Source of the DNA: Tubulanus polymorphus
Taxonomy: Eukaryota > Nemertea > Palaeonemertea > Tubulaniformes > Tubulanidae
Length of the DNA: 64,000 bases
Direction: 5' to 3'
Assembly: GCF_964204645.1 (NCBI RefSeq)
Contig: NC_134025.1
Coordinates: 9,057,001-9,121,000 of the forward strand
Shown: positions 46,662 through 57,922 of the stretch, one piece after another
Layout of the letters: each line of letters opens with the position of its first letter
Position numbering within the stretch: the first letter of the stretch is position 1
Made by a program: the position numbers and the translations under genes
Notes under the pieces: generated by a model
Databases searched by the model: none
What the model saw: only the letters and a program-made list of their open reading frames with translations
What the model was told of the DNA's origin: nothing

Positions 46662-49600
46662 TCAAGCACTTTTGTTATGCGTTACATGCATAGTATGTTC
46701 ACCCCGAACAATATGCGAAGAAAATTCGTATTTATCTCGCGACAAATAACCGCAGATGTTGCATTCGAGAGCGTTACGAAAACCGTGACAACCCATATGA
46801 ATAGTATACATCACATGGTCCATAAATATGATATCGCAAGTCGAACAGACGTATTGTTTCCGCAGTAACTGTTTGTTGATCGAAGTCGATTGTTTTTTCG
46901 CGTTCGACGGTGGAATCGTACTCGACGACGGCGATTCTTGACTAGACGCCGAGATGATCGATGAACTCGAACTAAGTCTTCGTTTCGCTTTCATCGGCGA
47001 GATCTGAGAGTAACCTTTCGATGAGTCCAAACCGATCATCGGTAGACTGTTCGTGCTGTTTCCAGCTGGCCAGTATATACCGGCGGATTGAATGCGATGA
47101 GTTTTTGGTGACTCATGCGTGCTAACGTTCGGCGAGACGATACCCGTAACGCTCTGACGAGATAATAAATTCTTAATACCCGGAAATCTCCGCGGACTAC
47201 CATCCTCGCTATGATCGGAACCGACTGCAGCCCATCGTGGCTCCAGATCTTCCGAACTCGTGTTCGGTGAACTCAGTCTATGTCGTTTCATTTGCACATC
47301 TTGATCGGCGAGCATTTTACGTTTTTCCCCTCCTGATGACCAAGTATTCAACACCGCTTGGTTACTGTCATTGTCCTGCAATACAGTTTTAAGATAGATA
47401 TCAACCAGCTGTTAGATATTTGGTAAATGCATTTAACAAAGTACACTATGAAAAAAAAAGTATAAAAAACAGACTCAAAATCCTGATCAGTTAATTCTGG
47501 ATTATAATCATTTATGGATATTGTCTATGTACTCAAAAGTACCTTCAGTAGACTCCGCCCATAGCGGTAGCACCTGGACCGGCATAACTACTGTTCTAGC
47601 TAGACAAATTACGGTATTGATTTTCTGGTTTTTTTGCACATGGACAAATGCTAGGGACAGAAAATCTTTTCAGTTCTACCGGTTTGAACAGATTACGCAT
47701 TAGACCGGTACCACTATAGGCCGAGTCTACTGAACATAAAATTTAATATAGAATTTTAATCCTGATTTCTCCATATATCAGATCATTTTCATCAGTATCA
47801 ACTGTAGGTAAGGCTAAAAAGATTAAAACCTTGTGTCTCATTTGTTGACACAGCCGGCCATCTATCAACCCTGTACATAACTATTTTTTTTAAATCATGA
47901 TCAAGCTAACCATTACAGATCGGGCAGCTATAGAAATGAACTGATTACAAACTCAATTGCAGTTTACAAAATGACCCAGCCGATTATGAGAAACAAAGTA
48001 TGAACTTATTTGCCTAATGAATGTATGTTATGAGCCTACTCGTAATTCAGACAGAACCAAATGAACCAATGAAATCAGCTGCTTACTTCAGAACTAATAC
48101 TGTGTTGATCGTTGTCAGTACCCAATAATTCCACGGTCGTCATTCCAGATGTTGTTACATCAGTTTTCATTTTCGACAAATCAACGGCATTTTGTTCACC
48201 TGTATCTTGAGTACTCAGATCTAACCCGCAATCTGGCTGTTCTAGGCTCGAATCATCGATGCTTGTCATAAACTTATTTGAGTGGTCAAAAACTGGCCTA
48301 CATTCACTGATCATTCCATAACCGCTGCAATCATTTCTGATCGGACTAATGGAACTGTACTTGCCACTCAAATCGTAGGATCTCGAATAGTGCGGGCTTT
48401 CTGTATGAGAAAAAAAAAACTTCAGTATTCAGAATGACTTAAAGTAAATTTTGATAACCTACTTATTACATGTACTTACGTTCTTGTTTTAAGTTGGCTT
48501 GCTCCTTTTTGATCAACTGAATTCGTTCTAATGTCGACACTTGAACTTGAACAGCATTGCTGAAAAAAATCAGCACCAAAATATATTGCATTTGTAGGTT
48601 TGAACGCATACATGAGGCGTAGGCCTATGGAAAATCTATTAACATTAGAACGTAAATCCTAAGTAAGTGTTTATAAGGACTAATAAATAGCCTCTGCAGA
48701 AAAAGCAATTGGGTCTTGGTAAAAATGGCATATCACAGAAATAAGAAATCCCTTCATACCCATTAACCAAAATCTAGCTCCCAGAAATGCAGTGGTTAAA
48801 CATACCCAAAATTTGAATGACTGATTAAGGATTGTTGAGGAAGACTTTCTTCATTACCCATTCCAGTAATTAACTGTTGTTCTTCAGATATAAACAATGA
48901 AGCATCCGTTATAGATTTCTCAACCGGACTGACTAGATTAAGTGGCGTAAGATCACTAAATGGTGATACTGGTTGCTGTACGCTATCGTCTGCACTTTCA
49001 CAACTGGATACTGGTCCTAGATATCAAATGAACAAAAACATTCAATTCATGGACTCGAAAAAAGATATAGGCATCTTTTCTTCAAATCTAACTCAACATT
49101 TTTCGAATCAACTTACTTGATTCACTTAGCGGTTTCACGAGTTTAGCATTGCGCATTAAATGGCAGCGCTTAGACTTCGGTACATCGGGATGATCGGAAT
49201 CAAAATGTTGACGTAATTCCACCTGAGACACAAATGTTGAATTCGAACACAATTTACAGTTGTACGATACGGAGAGTTCTGTATGTCTCAAAAGATGAAC
49301 CTAGAAAATCAATTTCAAAAAAGTTGTTTCAATTATTTTTACCTAGATGCTTAGAAGTTTAAGAAAAAAGAATTCAGAACCCTGGTTACACAGTTATGAG
49401 TAAGAAAAAACTCTACAGTTAATATAGTTTGTCTTAAATCATTTTACTCTAATTCAACTCACAACTATGAAACCTTGGGTCCTGGAAACTTAGAATCTAT
49501 ATTCAAATCAATTACACGAGAATCAAATTAGAATCAAATGGACATAAAATTCATGAACGTGAGACGAATCATGAACCACATTCAAACCTTGGCAGTCGTC

Positions 49601-50610
49601 GACTAACATAATGTAAGATTGTTGATAAGAATGAAGTAATGCGTCATGGTATGAACTTCAAATGAGAGCGGACAATGTACATATTGAAAGAGATAAACCA
49701 ATGATTGCCAAACACGTCGTAAATGGCCATCAGAGTGCGCAAATATCAAATTTCAATGCAACATCATAAAACAGATCGCTTAGAATGAATAATGATATGA
49801 TTATAATTAAATGACTTCGCAAGATGAAAGCCATTGATCATCACTCTTGAAATATCCACCTTCAATGTCTCTTTTCGTTTGCTCGCAAAGTCGCAAAATG
49901 AACACTTGTACTTCTTTTGAGCCGTATGAACTTGCATATGTCGAGTCAAATTACCGTTCTGCGTAAATGACATACCACAGACTTTGCACTGAAAGGGACG
50001 TTCTCCTAAAATAGATCACACGGTAGTTTACACAATCTTATCAGAAGAAAGAAAAGTGTCAAGAAAAAAAAACTGAATTCAATTCCTTCTCAAATGGTTT
50101 CAGCAGCATAAAACCTTAAAAAATGGATATTAAGAAGAAAAAATTGAAATTTCTGTGAACCTTATGGATAATAACAAAGAAATTCAAATTATCTTTAATA
50201 AATGGACGCGTTCGAGATTTCATTATATCAGTCAAAACCACTACCATATTGATACTACCACTTTAATCTAGTTCGATATGAACTTTGAAACCATGAATTC
50301 TGGTTGTTTATCAAGTCTTATGGTGTTGGTTCAAGTGCTTTCAAAACTGGTTATTTCTGGTTGTTTTAATCAATTCGATCAATACGTATACGTCAATGAA
50401 CGGCTATCAATGGTTTCTGCTATCAGATCCAGAAAATAGATAATAACTGATCATTTTACCTGTATGAACCCGCACGTGAGTTTGTAGACATCCACGAGAT
50501 GGCGCCACATATGGACATAGTGGACACTTATTTGGGAAAGTCTCTTCTTCAGAAGACACAGTTGTCAAAGTCTCAGTCCATATTTCGATGTCTGTGGACT
50601 TTTCGTCCAT
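46662..50610 (-). CDS. IKZF: Ikaros-family zinc-finger transcription factor
   Basis: Nuclear C2H2 regulator. Seven exons join in frame: 50460-50610, 49860-50005, 49117-49300, 48806-49016, 48480-48559, 48087-48400 and 46662-47375, giving 599 residues. The N-terminal DNA-binding fingers are [65 protein letters not shown] and [23 protein letters not shown] (each within 20-23 residues of the translated exons). The last exon ends with two Ikaros-type dimerisation fingers, with the near-invariant [15 protein letters not shown] and [12 protein letters not shown] segments. Between them are serine-rich and acidic stretches with LDLST and VDLSK motifs that could bind CtBP. Orthology to a single vertebrate IKZF gene cannot be set. 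The ATG follows a possible acceptor, so a 5'-UTR exon is likely. Confidence 0.9.
47544..47734. mobile_element. Imperfect-TIR MITE in IKZF intron 6
   Basis: TTCAGTAGACTCCGCCCATA at 47544-47563 has an imperfect inverse at 47714-47734 (GGCCGAGTCTACTGAA). A related half-copy appears near 51118-51153 (CTACTGCCATAGGCAGAATC), between IKZF and SF3A2. Non-coding. Confidence 0.55.
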
Positions 50611-51309
50611 TCTTGTGACTAGATTTAGCTATCCATTCCAATATATGATAAACTGAAAAACAAATTGAACATATCATACTAAACTCGATCGTTCCTTTCA
50701 GTACATCTAAACTACCGGGGTACATTTCTATTTGTCAATGCTTAGTTTATTCAACTAGACAATAGCTCGCATAGAGAATAAGGCCGACAACTAATCAATG
50801 TAATTTAGTCCTAAGTTATCTGAAAGTCCCCATTAGGATAATGCTCCGATGATTACTCCCAAGGCTATGGTTAGCTTGATCATGATTTCAAAAATAGTTA
50901 ATGTACAGGGTAGATAGATTGCCAGCCGGGTCAACTTTGAAGCTCAGCAGAAATGAGAAACAAAGCATCAATTCTTTTTAGCATCTTTCCAAAAGAAATT
51001 GCAGGTACTGGTCTATTGGTAATACGGTCAGAATAGTAGAACAATAAAGTCTTTCTGTTCCTAGAGTTAGTCAAGTGAAAAAAATCTGAAAGTCAATACC
51101 AGTAACCTTTTGCGGGTCCTGGCGCTACTGCCATAGGCAGAATCTGCTGTACTCATAAAGCAACTTATGAAATGTAAAGAATTCTAAAGATTTTTCCGAT
51201 TATCTAAAAAAACTTTATTTCTCCACAAATGAATATTCTTTTATTACATCATTACATCATTTATTTTCATAATGAATAGATGCAAGCCCTCATATAAAGA
51301 GCGTAATTA
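50611..51309. other. Gap between IKZF and SF3A2
   Basis: Holds the IKZF 5' region and SF3A2 3' UTR, and a degenerate copy of the intron-6 MITE end at about 51118-51153. No coding sequence is supported. Confidence 0.5.
51260..51265 (-). terminator. Candidate poly(A) signal of SF3A2
   Basis: TTTATT on the plus strand (AATAAA on minus) 45 bp beyond the SF3A2 stop. Confidence 0.5.
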
Positions 51310-52266
51310 CTAAGATGGTGGAGGCGGAGGTGGAGCAGGGGGTGCAGGAGGAGGAGGAATATTACCCAATTGTGGAATACCCGGTGGAGGTACAGGTGGT
51401 GGGGGCGGAGCACCAGGAGGTGGAACAGGAGGTGGTGGAAAATCACCAATAGGCGGGGCTCCAGAAGGAGGGGGAGGAGGACCATAGTTTGACATTCCAG
51501 GGGGTGGTGGAACGGGCGGCGGTCTACCCATAGGTCTCATCGGGGGAGGACCCATTCCCATCTGCATTCCTGGAGGACCCATCTGCTGGTTCGGAATATC
51601 ATCTGACAGCATCAACTTCTGATCAGCCTTGAACGCGAACTGCAAAAAGAACTGTTTAGTCTCTTTATTCCAGTGCGTCCACAGTTTCTTCGGATCTTTA
51701 TCGACTTCGCGACTCGGAACTTTAAATGCGATTGTTTCGTACGGCTCGGCGGCGAATAAGAGATACTGCCATTTTCTGTCGGGTGGCTCGACTTTCTGTT
51801 CGTACGCTGCCATGAATCGATGTCGCGGAGTGATGCTTTCGACTATTTCCGGGTAATCGATCTGATACAGCAGACTCTGCTGCCCGGTCTCCGGATCTCT
51901 CTGCTTCGTTACTTTGTAACCGGGTCGACCAATTTTAACGAATTTCTTAATGTCGACGCGAGCTTTCTCCGGCGCCGGCTGAGCGGGCGCGTCTTTTGCT
52001 TCTTTGGCGGCACGACGCGCCAGATTAGCTTGATGTTTCTTCCCTTGCGTATGAGCGAGGTAACTTCCTTCATTGTTGTGCAGTGTGAGACACAATTTAC
52101 ATTCGTACGAACCGAGATGGTTTTTCATGAAATACGGATCTTTGTTAATGTCAATTGTCTCCAGTGCCAACTGCCGCAGTCGCTCCCTTCTGTCTCTGTT
52201 GGATTCGGATGATGAGGCTACCCCACCGGTACCAGTCTTTCCTCCAGCGCGGTGCTGAAAATCCAT
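51310..52266 (-). CDS. SF3A2: Splicing factor 3A subunit 2
   Basis: SF3a66 (Prp11) subunit of the U2 snRNP, needed for branch-site recognition. The whole 318-residue protein is in one exon. It starts MDFQHRAGGKTGTGGVASSS, nearly identical to human; an upstream in-frame ATG (52272) would add two residues, but the family start fits 52266. The matrin-type zinc finger is YECKLC...HNNEGSYLAHTQGKKH (about residues 50-75), followed by the PRP11 core (DYPEI, PRHRFMAAYEQKVEPPDRKWQYLLFA as separate conserved blocks). The C terminus is proline/glycine/methionine-rich, but much shorter than the long heptad tail of human SF3A2 (464 residues). An acceptor (ATTTCAG) lies 25 bp before the ATG, so the first exon is untranslated. 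Confidence 0.96.
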   Translation of the reverse strand: MDFQHRAGGKTGTGGVASSSESNRDRRERLRQLALETIDINKDPYFMKNHLGSYECKLCLTLHNNEGSYLAHTQGKKHQANLARRAAKEAKDAPAQPAPEKARVDIKKFVKIGRPGYKVTKQRDPETGQQSLLYQIDYPEIVESITPRHRFMAAYEQKVEPPDRKWQYLLFAAEPYETIAFKVPSREVDKDPKKLWTHWNKETKQFFLQFAFKADQKLMLSDDIPNQQMGPPGMQMGMGPPPMRPMGRPPPVPPPPGMSNYGPPPPPSGAPPIGDFPPPPVPPPGAPPPPPVPPPGIPQLGNIPPPPAPPAPPPPPPS

Positions 52267-53243
52267 CTTCAATTTTCTTTCGAATCAAAATCTGAAATAT
52301 AAAATGGCTCAAATTAAGCTCTAAACATTCACATATATTTTTCTATTGATGCAACCAAAAAGTCTACTTATCAATACTGGTATAGCACAAAAAACTTGCG
52401 ATATTTTGCATTGAAATTTAAACAAATACAAAATATAGTAGTAGAGCTACAACTCACCAAGTTTTAAGAAGACTCAGTGCTTGCTGTTCCAACAAAGCTA
52501 CCAAAGCTATACCAGTACCAGCATTAGAGAAATACACAAAATGGCTGCAGTCAACGACATAATCGACAAAACAATTCAGACATATTAAGAGTCAGTAGTG
52601 CCAATGAGAGCAAAAGAGATCAAATTGTTAGTCAGGGTCACTAAGTATAGGTCACTAGACGGTTGGATTTATGATTGAAGCTAATAATGTTTGAGAAAAC
52701 TGTACATAACGATTGTTTCAGTTGTCGTGGTCAGGACTGGGGGTTGACTAAGTCGATACGCAATCATACTCAGCATCCTCTGAACTCTTTTCTTTTCAGA
52801 CTTATATGCTTTACCGGAAAAAACTAATTAACCGTCATCACACACAACGAACAACAGTTTCCGGAGTGGGTGTTATGTCATTACCTCTTCTTGAGAGTCT
52901 TGACTTGACTTTAAGCTATTAATTCACAATCAAGGTCTTAGAAAGCAGGGTAATTAGTTATTCGGAAAGTTGGTGGTAGCGTGTAAGAGCTAAGTTACGA
53001 TTAACAACGCAATAAAACGGGAGGGTTGTTCAGTTTGTTGAGTTGTTTTGATTGAAATTGAATTGGTTAGGCAAAATTTCCGGTTATTCTTTTGAATTTT
53101 CAACCTCTCACTAAATGTTATGGGTCAATATTTACAATATTTACTAGCGCTATTTTACTTGCACTTTAAGCTAGTCTAATCAGATTCTATAGCAGAATAA
53201 CTTACATGGTTAAAAAATGGATTTTATTCGATGTTTTATCAAC

Positions 53244-53288
53244 CGGATGTCGAGAAACCGTACAACATGGCGGCCACAACACATCCGG
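53244..53288. promoter_or_regulatory. Candidate SF3A2 promoter (YY1 and ETS sites)
   Basis: ACAACATGGCGGCC at 53262-53275 is a YY1-type motif. Facing ETS-like sites CCGGATGT (53244-53251) and ACATCCGG (53281-53288) surround it. This combination is common in housekeeping promoters. It lies 1 kb upstream of the SF3A2 ATG, which fits a first intron in the leader. Confidence 0.5.
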
Positions 53289-53309
53289 TACTAAAAAGTC
53301 GAAAAATAA

Positions 53310-53353
53310 TTAGACTGGTTACCTGTCCCCCGCATAACCGATAACCAGTCTAA
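53310..53353. repeat. Short inverted repeat
   Basis: TTAGACTGGTTA at 53310-53321 pairs perfectly with TAACCAGTCTAA at 53342-53353, with poly(A)-rich flanks continuing the pairing weakly. Origin unknown. Confidence 0.6.
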
Positions 53354-55204
53354 AAAATAATCAGCATTTTGTATTTTCTTTCAAAAAAGTGAATACTATA
53401 TATTCAAAAATAATATTTATAGAAAAAAACCGCACAAAAATAGTTTCACCGAAAAAATATGTACCACCAAATACATTTAGTGACGTCACACCAACTCTCT
53501 GGCTCTTCTATCTATAAAGCAATTCCCCTTTTATTGATAAATAACTTTTTTTACGAAATTCCGTTCTCATCTCTCCCAAAAAAATATATTTTGAGGCCAG
53601 CAAATCTTTTTGCTCATTTCCAGTGTGATATATTGTGAAACATGGTTTATCGCCGATATGTAACGGTAGTAGGAGGACGACGGATCAGCCAAAACATTTA
53701 TTATTAATTGGTTTCAAAATGGCTGCCTGTTCTGGTGTGTTGCGATTTGGAATTTAGTAAATAAGATTAACGAAATCACGCGTTATTGTAAGTAAAACAC
53801 TTCAAATTTATGTAAATCGTGAAAACTATCGATGTGTCTTACCATCCCTGCCGATGGCATTGGTATTATGCATGGTTTTGAATATGAAGCTGATGAATTG
53901 AATACGTGTCGTGTGTGTTGTTGGTGTTTGTTGTGCGTGTGTCGTGTGTACTACTTACTATACTGAACTGTGTGGTGGTGAACTGCAACTGGCGTACGCT
54001 GACCACACACTGATAACATGAGTGTTCACTCTACAGGAGTGTCATCTATTTGTCAGTCAGTCTGGCTACATTAATTTCAGGCTAAAGTTTAAAGTTTAGT
54101 TCGACCTATCACTTCCAATCACATTATTGTCATACATTTTTGACAGTATATAGTTGGTAAAAACAATGCTTGTGTTGTGACGTGTGTTAATGTAGCACAT
54201 GTTCATCATGTTGTGATCCGCTAGTGTTGTTTTGCAAGGTAAAGCAGTGTTGGCTTTTATGCCTATTTGACTTCATTATCAGACTCAGCGTATGGCTATC
54301 ATTTTAGATAGCCTAAATGTGTTGGGTAGGCTCTTCTTAAGTGATCGATTAACTATGTTGATAACCACTGGCTTTTCTAAGATTCAAAAATGCTAATTCA
54401 CTAAAGTAACTCCTTCATTTAATGTCTTTGTCAATACTAGATCCATTTGACTTAAGATCTAATAGGCCTACCAATGTGGTTGCAATAGAATATTCTATAC
54501 CCTGTAACAGATTCATGAATCAGTTTGTTAATATTATTTAATACCGATAGGTTTGTGCATACTGATATCAGGGTCACCATCTGAAATGAAATGGAAAATA
54601 ACCTTTCATGACCTGAGCCACAAGAGGTACGCCTAGGGCTACAATATTTCAGTGATCGACAAAATGGAGCACATGTTTGATTTTGACAGGTCTGCTGGAG
54701 AAGTGCGGTTAGAGCACTTCTATTCTGTATCAGTTGTAATCAGCTCCATTTACTTTGCAGGTCTTGATATGATCACTTGCAGAATATGCTCAGAGAATAA
54801 GGTGATAAAAGTTGTAGGAAAGATGCAGCTTGTCCATCATCTTAACTGTTTACCCATCTGGAATCTGTAAGCCACAGATGGTTGTTATCTTTCCATTTCG
54901 CAGGTGTGCGTTAAGATTTTTTGCTTTCATGTTTTTTTTCTTCATCTGTTCCAGCACGCCACCATGCAGGTGCACTCCATTCTATCACCTTAGACCTACA
55001 GGTCACACTATTCTGTAGGCCCTTACTGATGGGCTTACACGGTGACTTGTACTTGTACGATAAGAAATCTTATAATAACAGACTGCAACTTCTCTTGAGA
55101 CCTATTGACTCTAATGATTATGTTCTTGTGGAGCCAAAATGGTTAGAGCTTGGCGAGACTTGAAAACTGATTCTGATTATATTCGCTTGTTATGTTCGAT
55201 GTAA
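53354..55204. other. Gene-poor region with possible non-coding first exon
   Basis: An AAAATGGCTGCC motif near 53717-53728 (YY1-like) followed by a GTAAGT donor at 53788-53793 could be a plus-strand first exon, perhaps the distant leader of the MAP3K gene. Frames at 54652-55163 show no domain. Otherwise nothing is recognisable. Confidence 0.3.
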
Positions 55205-55516
55205 CACTTGTTTCCATATGGTCTCGCTTTTCAAAACTTGCGGATACCCCGGTATATCTGGGTCTATTTCTAGGATCTGACTCAATATTCAGTTGCTGTT
55301 TCTTCTTGGATTTTCCGTACATCTACATCTCTTGGTGTCATATACCAGTAGGCTTTATGGCACTTGTTTCCATATGGTCTCGCTTTTCAAAACTTGCGGA
55401 TACCCCGGTATATCTGGGTCTATTTCTAGGATCTGACTCAATATTCAGTTGCTGTTTCTTCTTGGATTTTCCGTACATCTACATCTCTTGGTGTCATATA
55501 CCAGTAGGCTTTATGG
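55205..55516. repeat. Exact 156-bp tandem duplication (two copies)
   Basis: The unit beginning CACTTGTTTCCATATGGTCT at 55205 is repeated base for base at 55361-55516, with the third copy's first three bases following. The period is 156 bp, a multiple of three, so a plus-strand frame (55192-55632) runs through both copies without a stop; no known domain is present. Confidence 0.95.
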
Positions 55517-55632
55517 CACATGTATATATTCTATTGTATTTAGTTTTGTCCAGTGAAATGAGTAGACCTAGACGCCTATATATATTTTTTTATGACTTAA
55601 TTTATTTGATCTTCAATTGCCCTCTCGTGTAG

Positions 55633-57014
55633 AACTAGTTGTTCTATCTATTGTTATTGTGATAACCCAAATATTCCAATCTAAGACGAGAGATGATCAA
55701 TTATTAAGGTTCACCTGGGCCTCATCGTGTGAGTCATCGTATTTTTGGCTCTGAACCGGTTCATATTATCAAGGGTGGGGCATGTTTTCATGTGAACTTC
55801 GCAGACTTTCTTTTTATCATAACCATCTGCTCAAAATAATGGCTTCAATGATGCCATTATAATTGTTTTGAAATTGTACGTGAAAGTAAAATTCAGAGAA
55901 GGATGGGCTGTGTCTATTCACGGATGGCGTATTCCATTCAAATCATGATTAGGCTTTTGAGTGTAAGGATGGTTACCTATAGTGTGATCGAATTTTATTT
56001 CCCTGTACGAAAGAAAAAAAAACGCTATAGAGTTTGAATATTCATTTCTAAATGATATAGGCCTATCAACAGATGCCAAGGATTGCTAATATCCTGGCAG
56101 TCTCTCATTATTCGTCTCTTGACGTATGTGCTGCTGGTGATATGACATATTGCGCGACAGGTATCTTAAAATTCATGAGGCTGCTGCTGCTGCTGTGGCC
56201 ACCGATTTGGATGATGCTGGTGTGTATTATAGATGTCAGGCAATTGTATTGGTTACCATGGCGATATCATGATTATAACTTGCCGGGTCATGCATTACGC
56301 TGTGCGGATACGGAATGAGATGTCTAGAAGAATTTACCGCCCAGCTAGTCGAGACTATGTTCCATTGGCCGAGTCATATTTCATAGTTGCGATGAGAATC
56401 GTGTTTATATCGGCATAATTCATAAACCCTGAGTTATTATCGCGCTATCTGCAAATAGGGCTACATGTTGTTACTATTGTCATATCTGAAGATTTATGCG
56501 TAGTAGTCCTTTTTGTAAATTCTACCCTAAGTTAAGCCAACACACAAGAAGACAGTTTAAAGAGTGACATTGGTCGAAGAATTTCTAGAACAATGTATAC
56601 ACCAGTTATTAATTAAAATTCTAATTCAACTAGGGAATGTATGTATAATATTTTTGTTTCAATGAATTGTGAAATCGGGGAATCCGGTTCTAATTAAAAC
56701 TGATCTATAGGGACAATTAGGCCTACTCAATCCAATCGCAGGCTTCATTTTTTTATGCCGTAAAAACCGCTACAAAGATATATCGATTTATATTGATTTA
56801 TTTTAGGGCTAATGTAGAGTCGATGTGCATAACATCATTGATATTGACGTCTCAAAATATCAATTACAAATGTGAAAATTGGCATCTATTTTGTTATCAC
56901 TTAGATTTCATATTTTCTAATTAATTAATTCTTACACATTTTTTACGATGGGTTGAGATATGTCATCAGTATTGAGTCTGCTTGCCGGGCAAATCAAATT
57001 GATTCAATCGACAA
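55633..57014. other. Intergenic, nothing recognised
   Basis: AT-rich sequence with no supported gene. GTTACCATGGCGAT at 56252-56265 resembles an RFX X-box but is isolated. Confidence 0.4.
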
Positions 57015-57041
57015 TATGTTCAAATTATATATATGTATGTA

Positions 57042-57140
<99 letters not shown>

Positions 57141-57167
57141 TATGTTCAAATTATATATATGTATGTA

Positions 57168-57257
<90 letters not shown>

Positions 57258-57284
57258 TACATACATATATATAATTTGAACATA

Positions 57285-57372
<88 letters not shown>
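57015..57372. repeat. Palindromic AT/GT microsatellite array
   Basis: Three long (TA)n tracts (about 57053-57133, 57179-57246 and 57291-57372) separated by a 37-base cassette starting ATGTTCAAATTATATATATG and ending in (GT)n. The cassette appears directly at 57015 and 57142 and inverted at about 57247-57282. The segment 57131-57294 is therefore a near-perfect palindrome. Confidence 0.9.
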
Positions 57373-57374
<2 letters not shown>

Positions 57375-57705
57375 CTTAATATTATCGACAATGAATAATA
57401 TAGTGAAAATATACATTTTTCATGAATTGAATTTTAAGGACCAATGAAGTTATTATGGATTTGAATATATTAATCAAAAGTTATTATTGAAATTTCTCAA
57501 AAATGAAATAGATGAGAGTCTTGAAATATATCCAAAATTGTTTATGGATATTTTTTTATTGGTGACGTAGCATGAAAACCGACTCACGTAGAACCCCTTT
57601 TAAATAACGCATACTAGGTATCGTTGTATATAGACATTATTTAAAGGGTTTTTACTGCATTAAGAACTAATATACCATTTATAATGTTATTTATTGTTGA
57701 TAATA
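57373..57705. other. Intergenic, nothing recognised
   Basis: AT-rich spacer between the microsatellite array and the piggyBac-like element. Confidence 0.4.
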
Positions 57706-57922
57706 TTAACCCTTTCAGTGCTGATTGACCCTATGGTGCTGGAGATGATTTGAAAATTTTGAAAAATTCCACCCTAGTGTGTTGAATAACGGGGGTGCCA
57801 CTAAAGGGGGTCTGAAGTACGGTGAAGGATTTTGCTAGTACACCGCAGTTCGGTGGTGTACTAGCAAAATCCATCACCGATTTATACACCGCACTGCAGT
57901 GTAGATGCAGTGAAAGGGTAAA
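57706..57922. mobile_element. PiggyBac-like MITE, 217 bp
   Basis: The left end is TTAACCCTTTCAGTGCTG; the right end is CAGTGAAAGGGTAA followed by A, so ends CCCTTTCA(G/C)TGC are inverted and a TTAA target is exact on the left and degenerate on the right. Inside is a strong palindrome (GGATTTTGCTAGTACACCGC at about 57826-57845, inverse at about 57851-57872). Non-coding. Confidence 0.6.

Noticed and set aside
55192-55632. 146-codon frame across the tandem duplication
   Set aside because: No recognisable domain, no splice support; the length is explained by the duplicated unit being a multiple of three.
56252-56265. GTTACCATGGCGAT resembling an RFX X-box
   Set aside because: Isolated in a gene-poor region, with no promoter features or nearby start; probably chance.
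56953-57398. Several overlapping frames of alternating Ile/Tyr
   Set aside because: These are translations of the (TA)n microsatellite, not genes.
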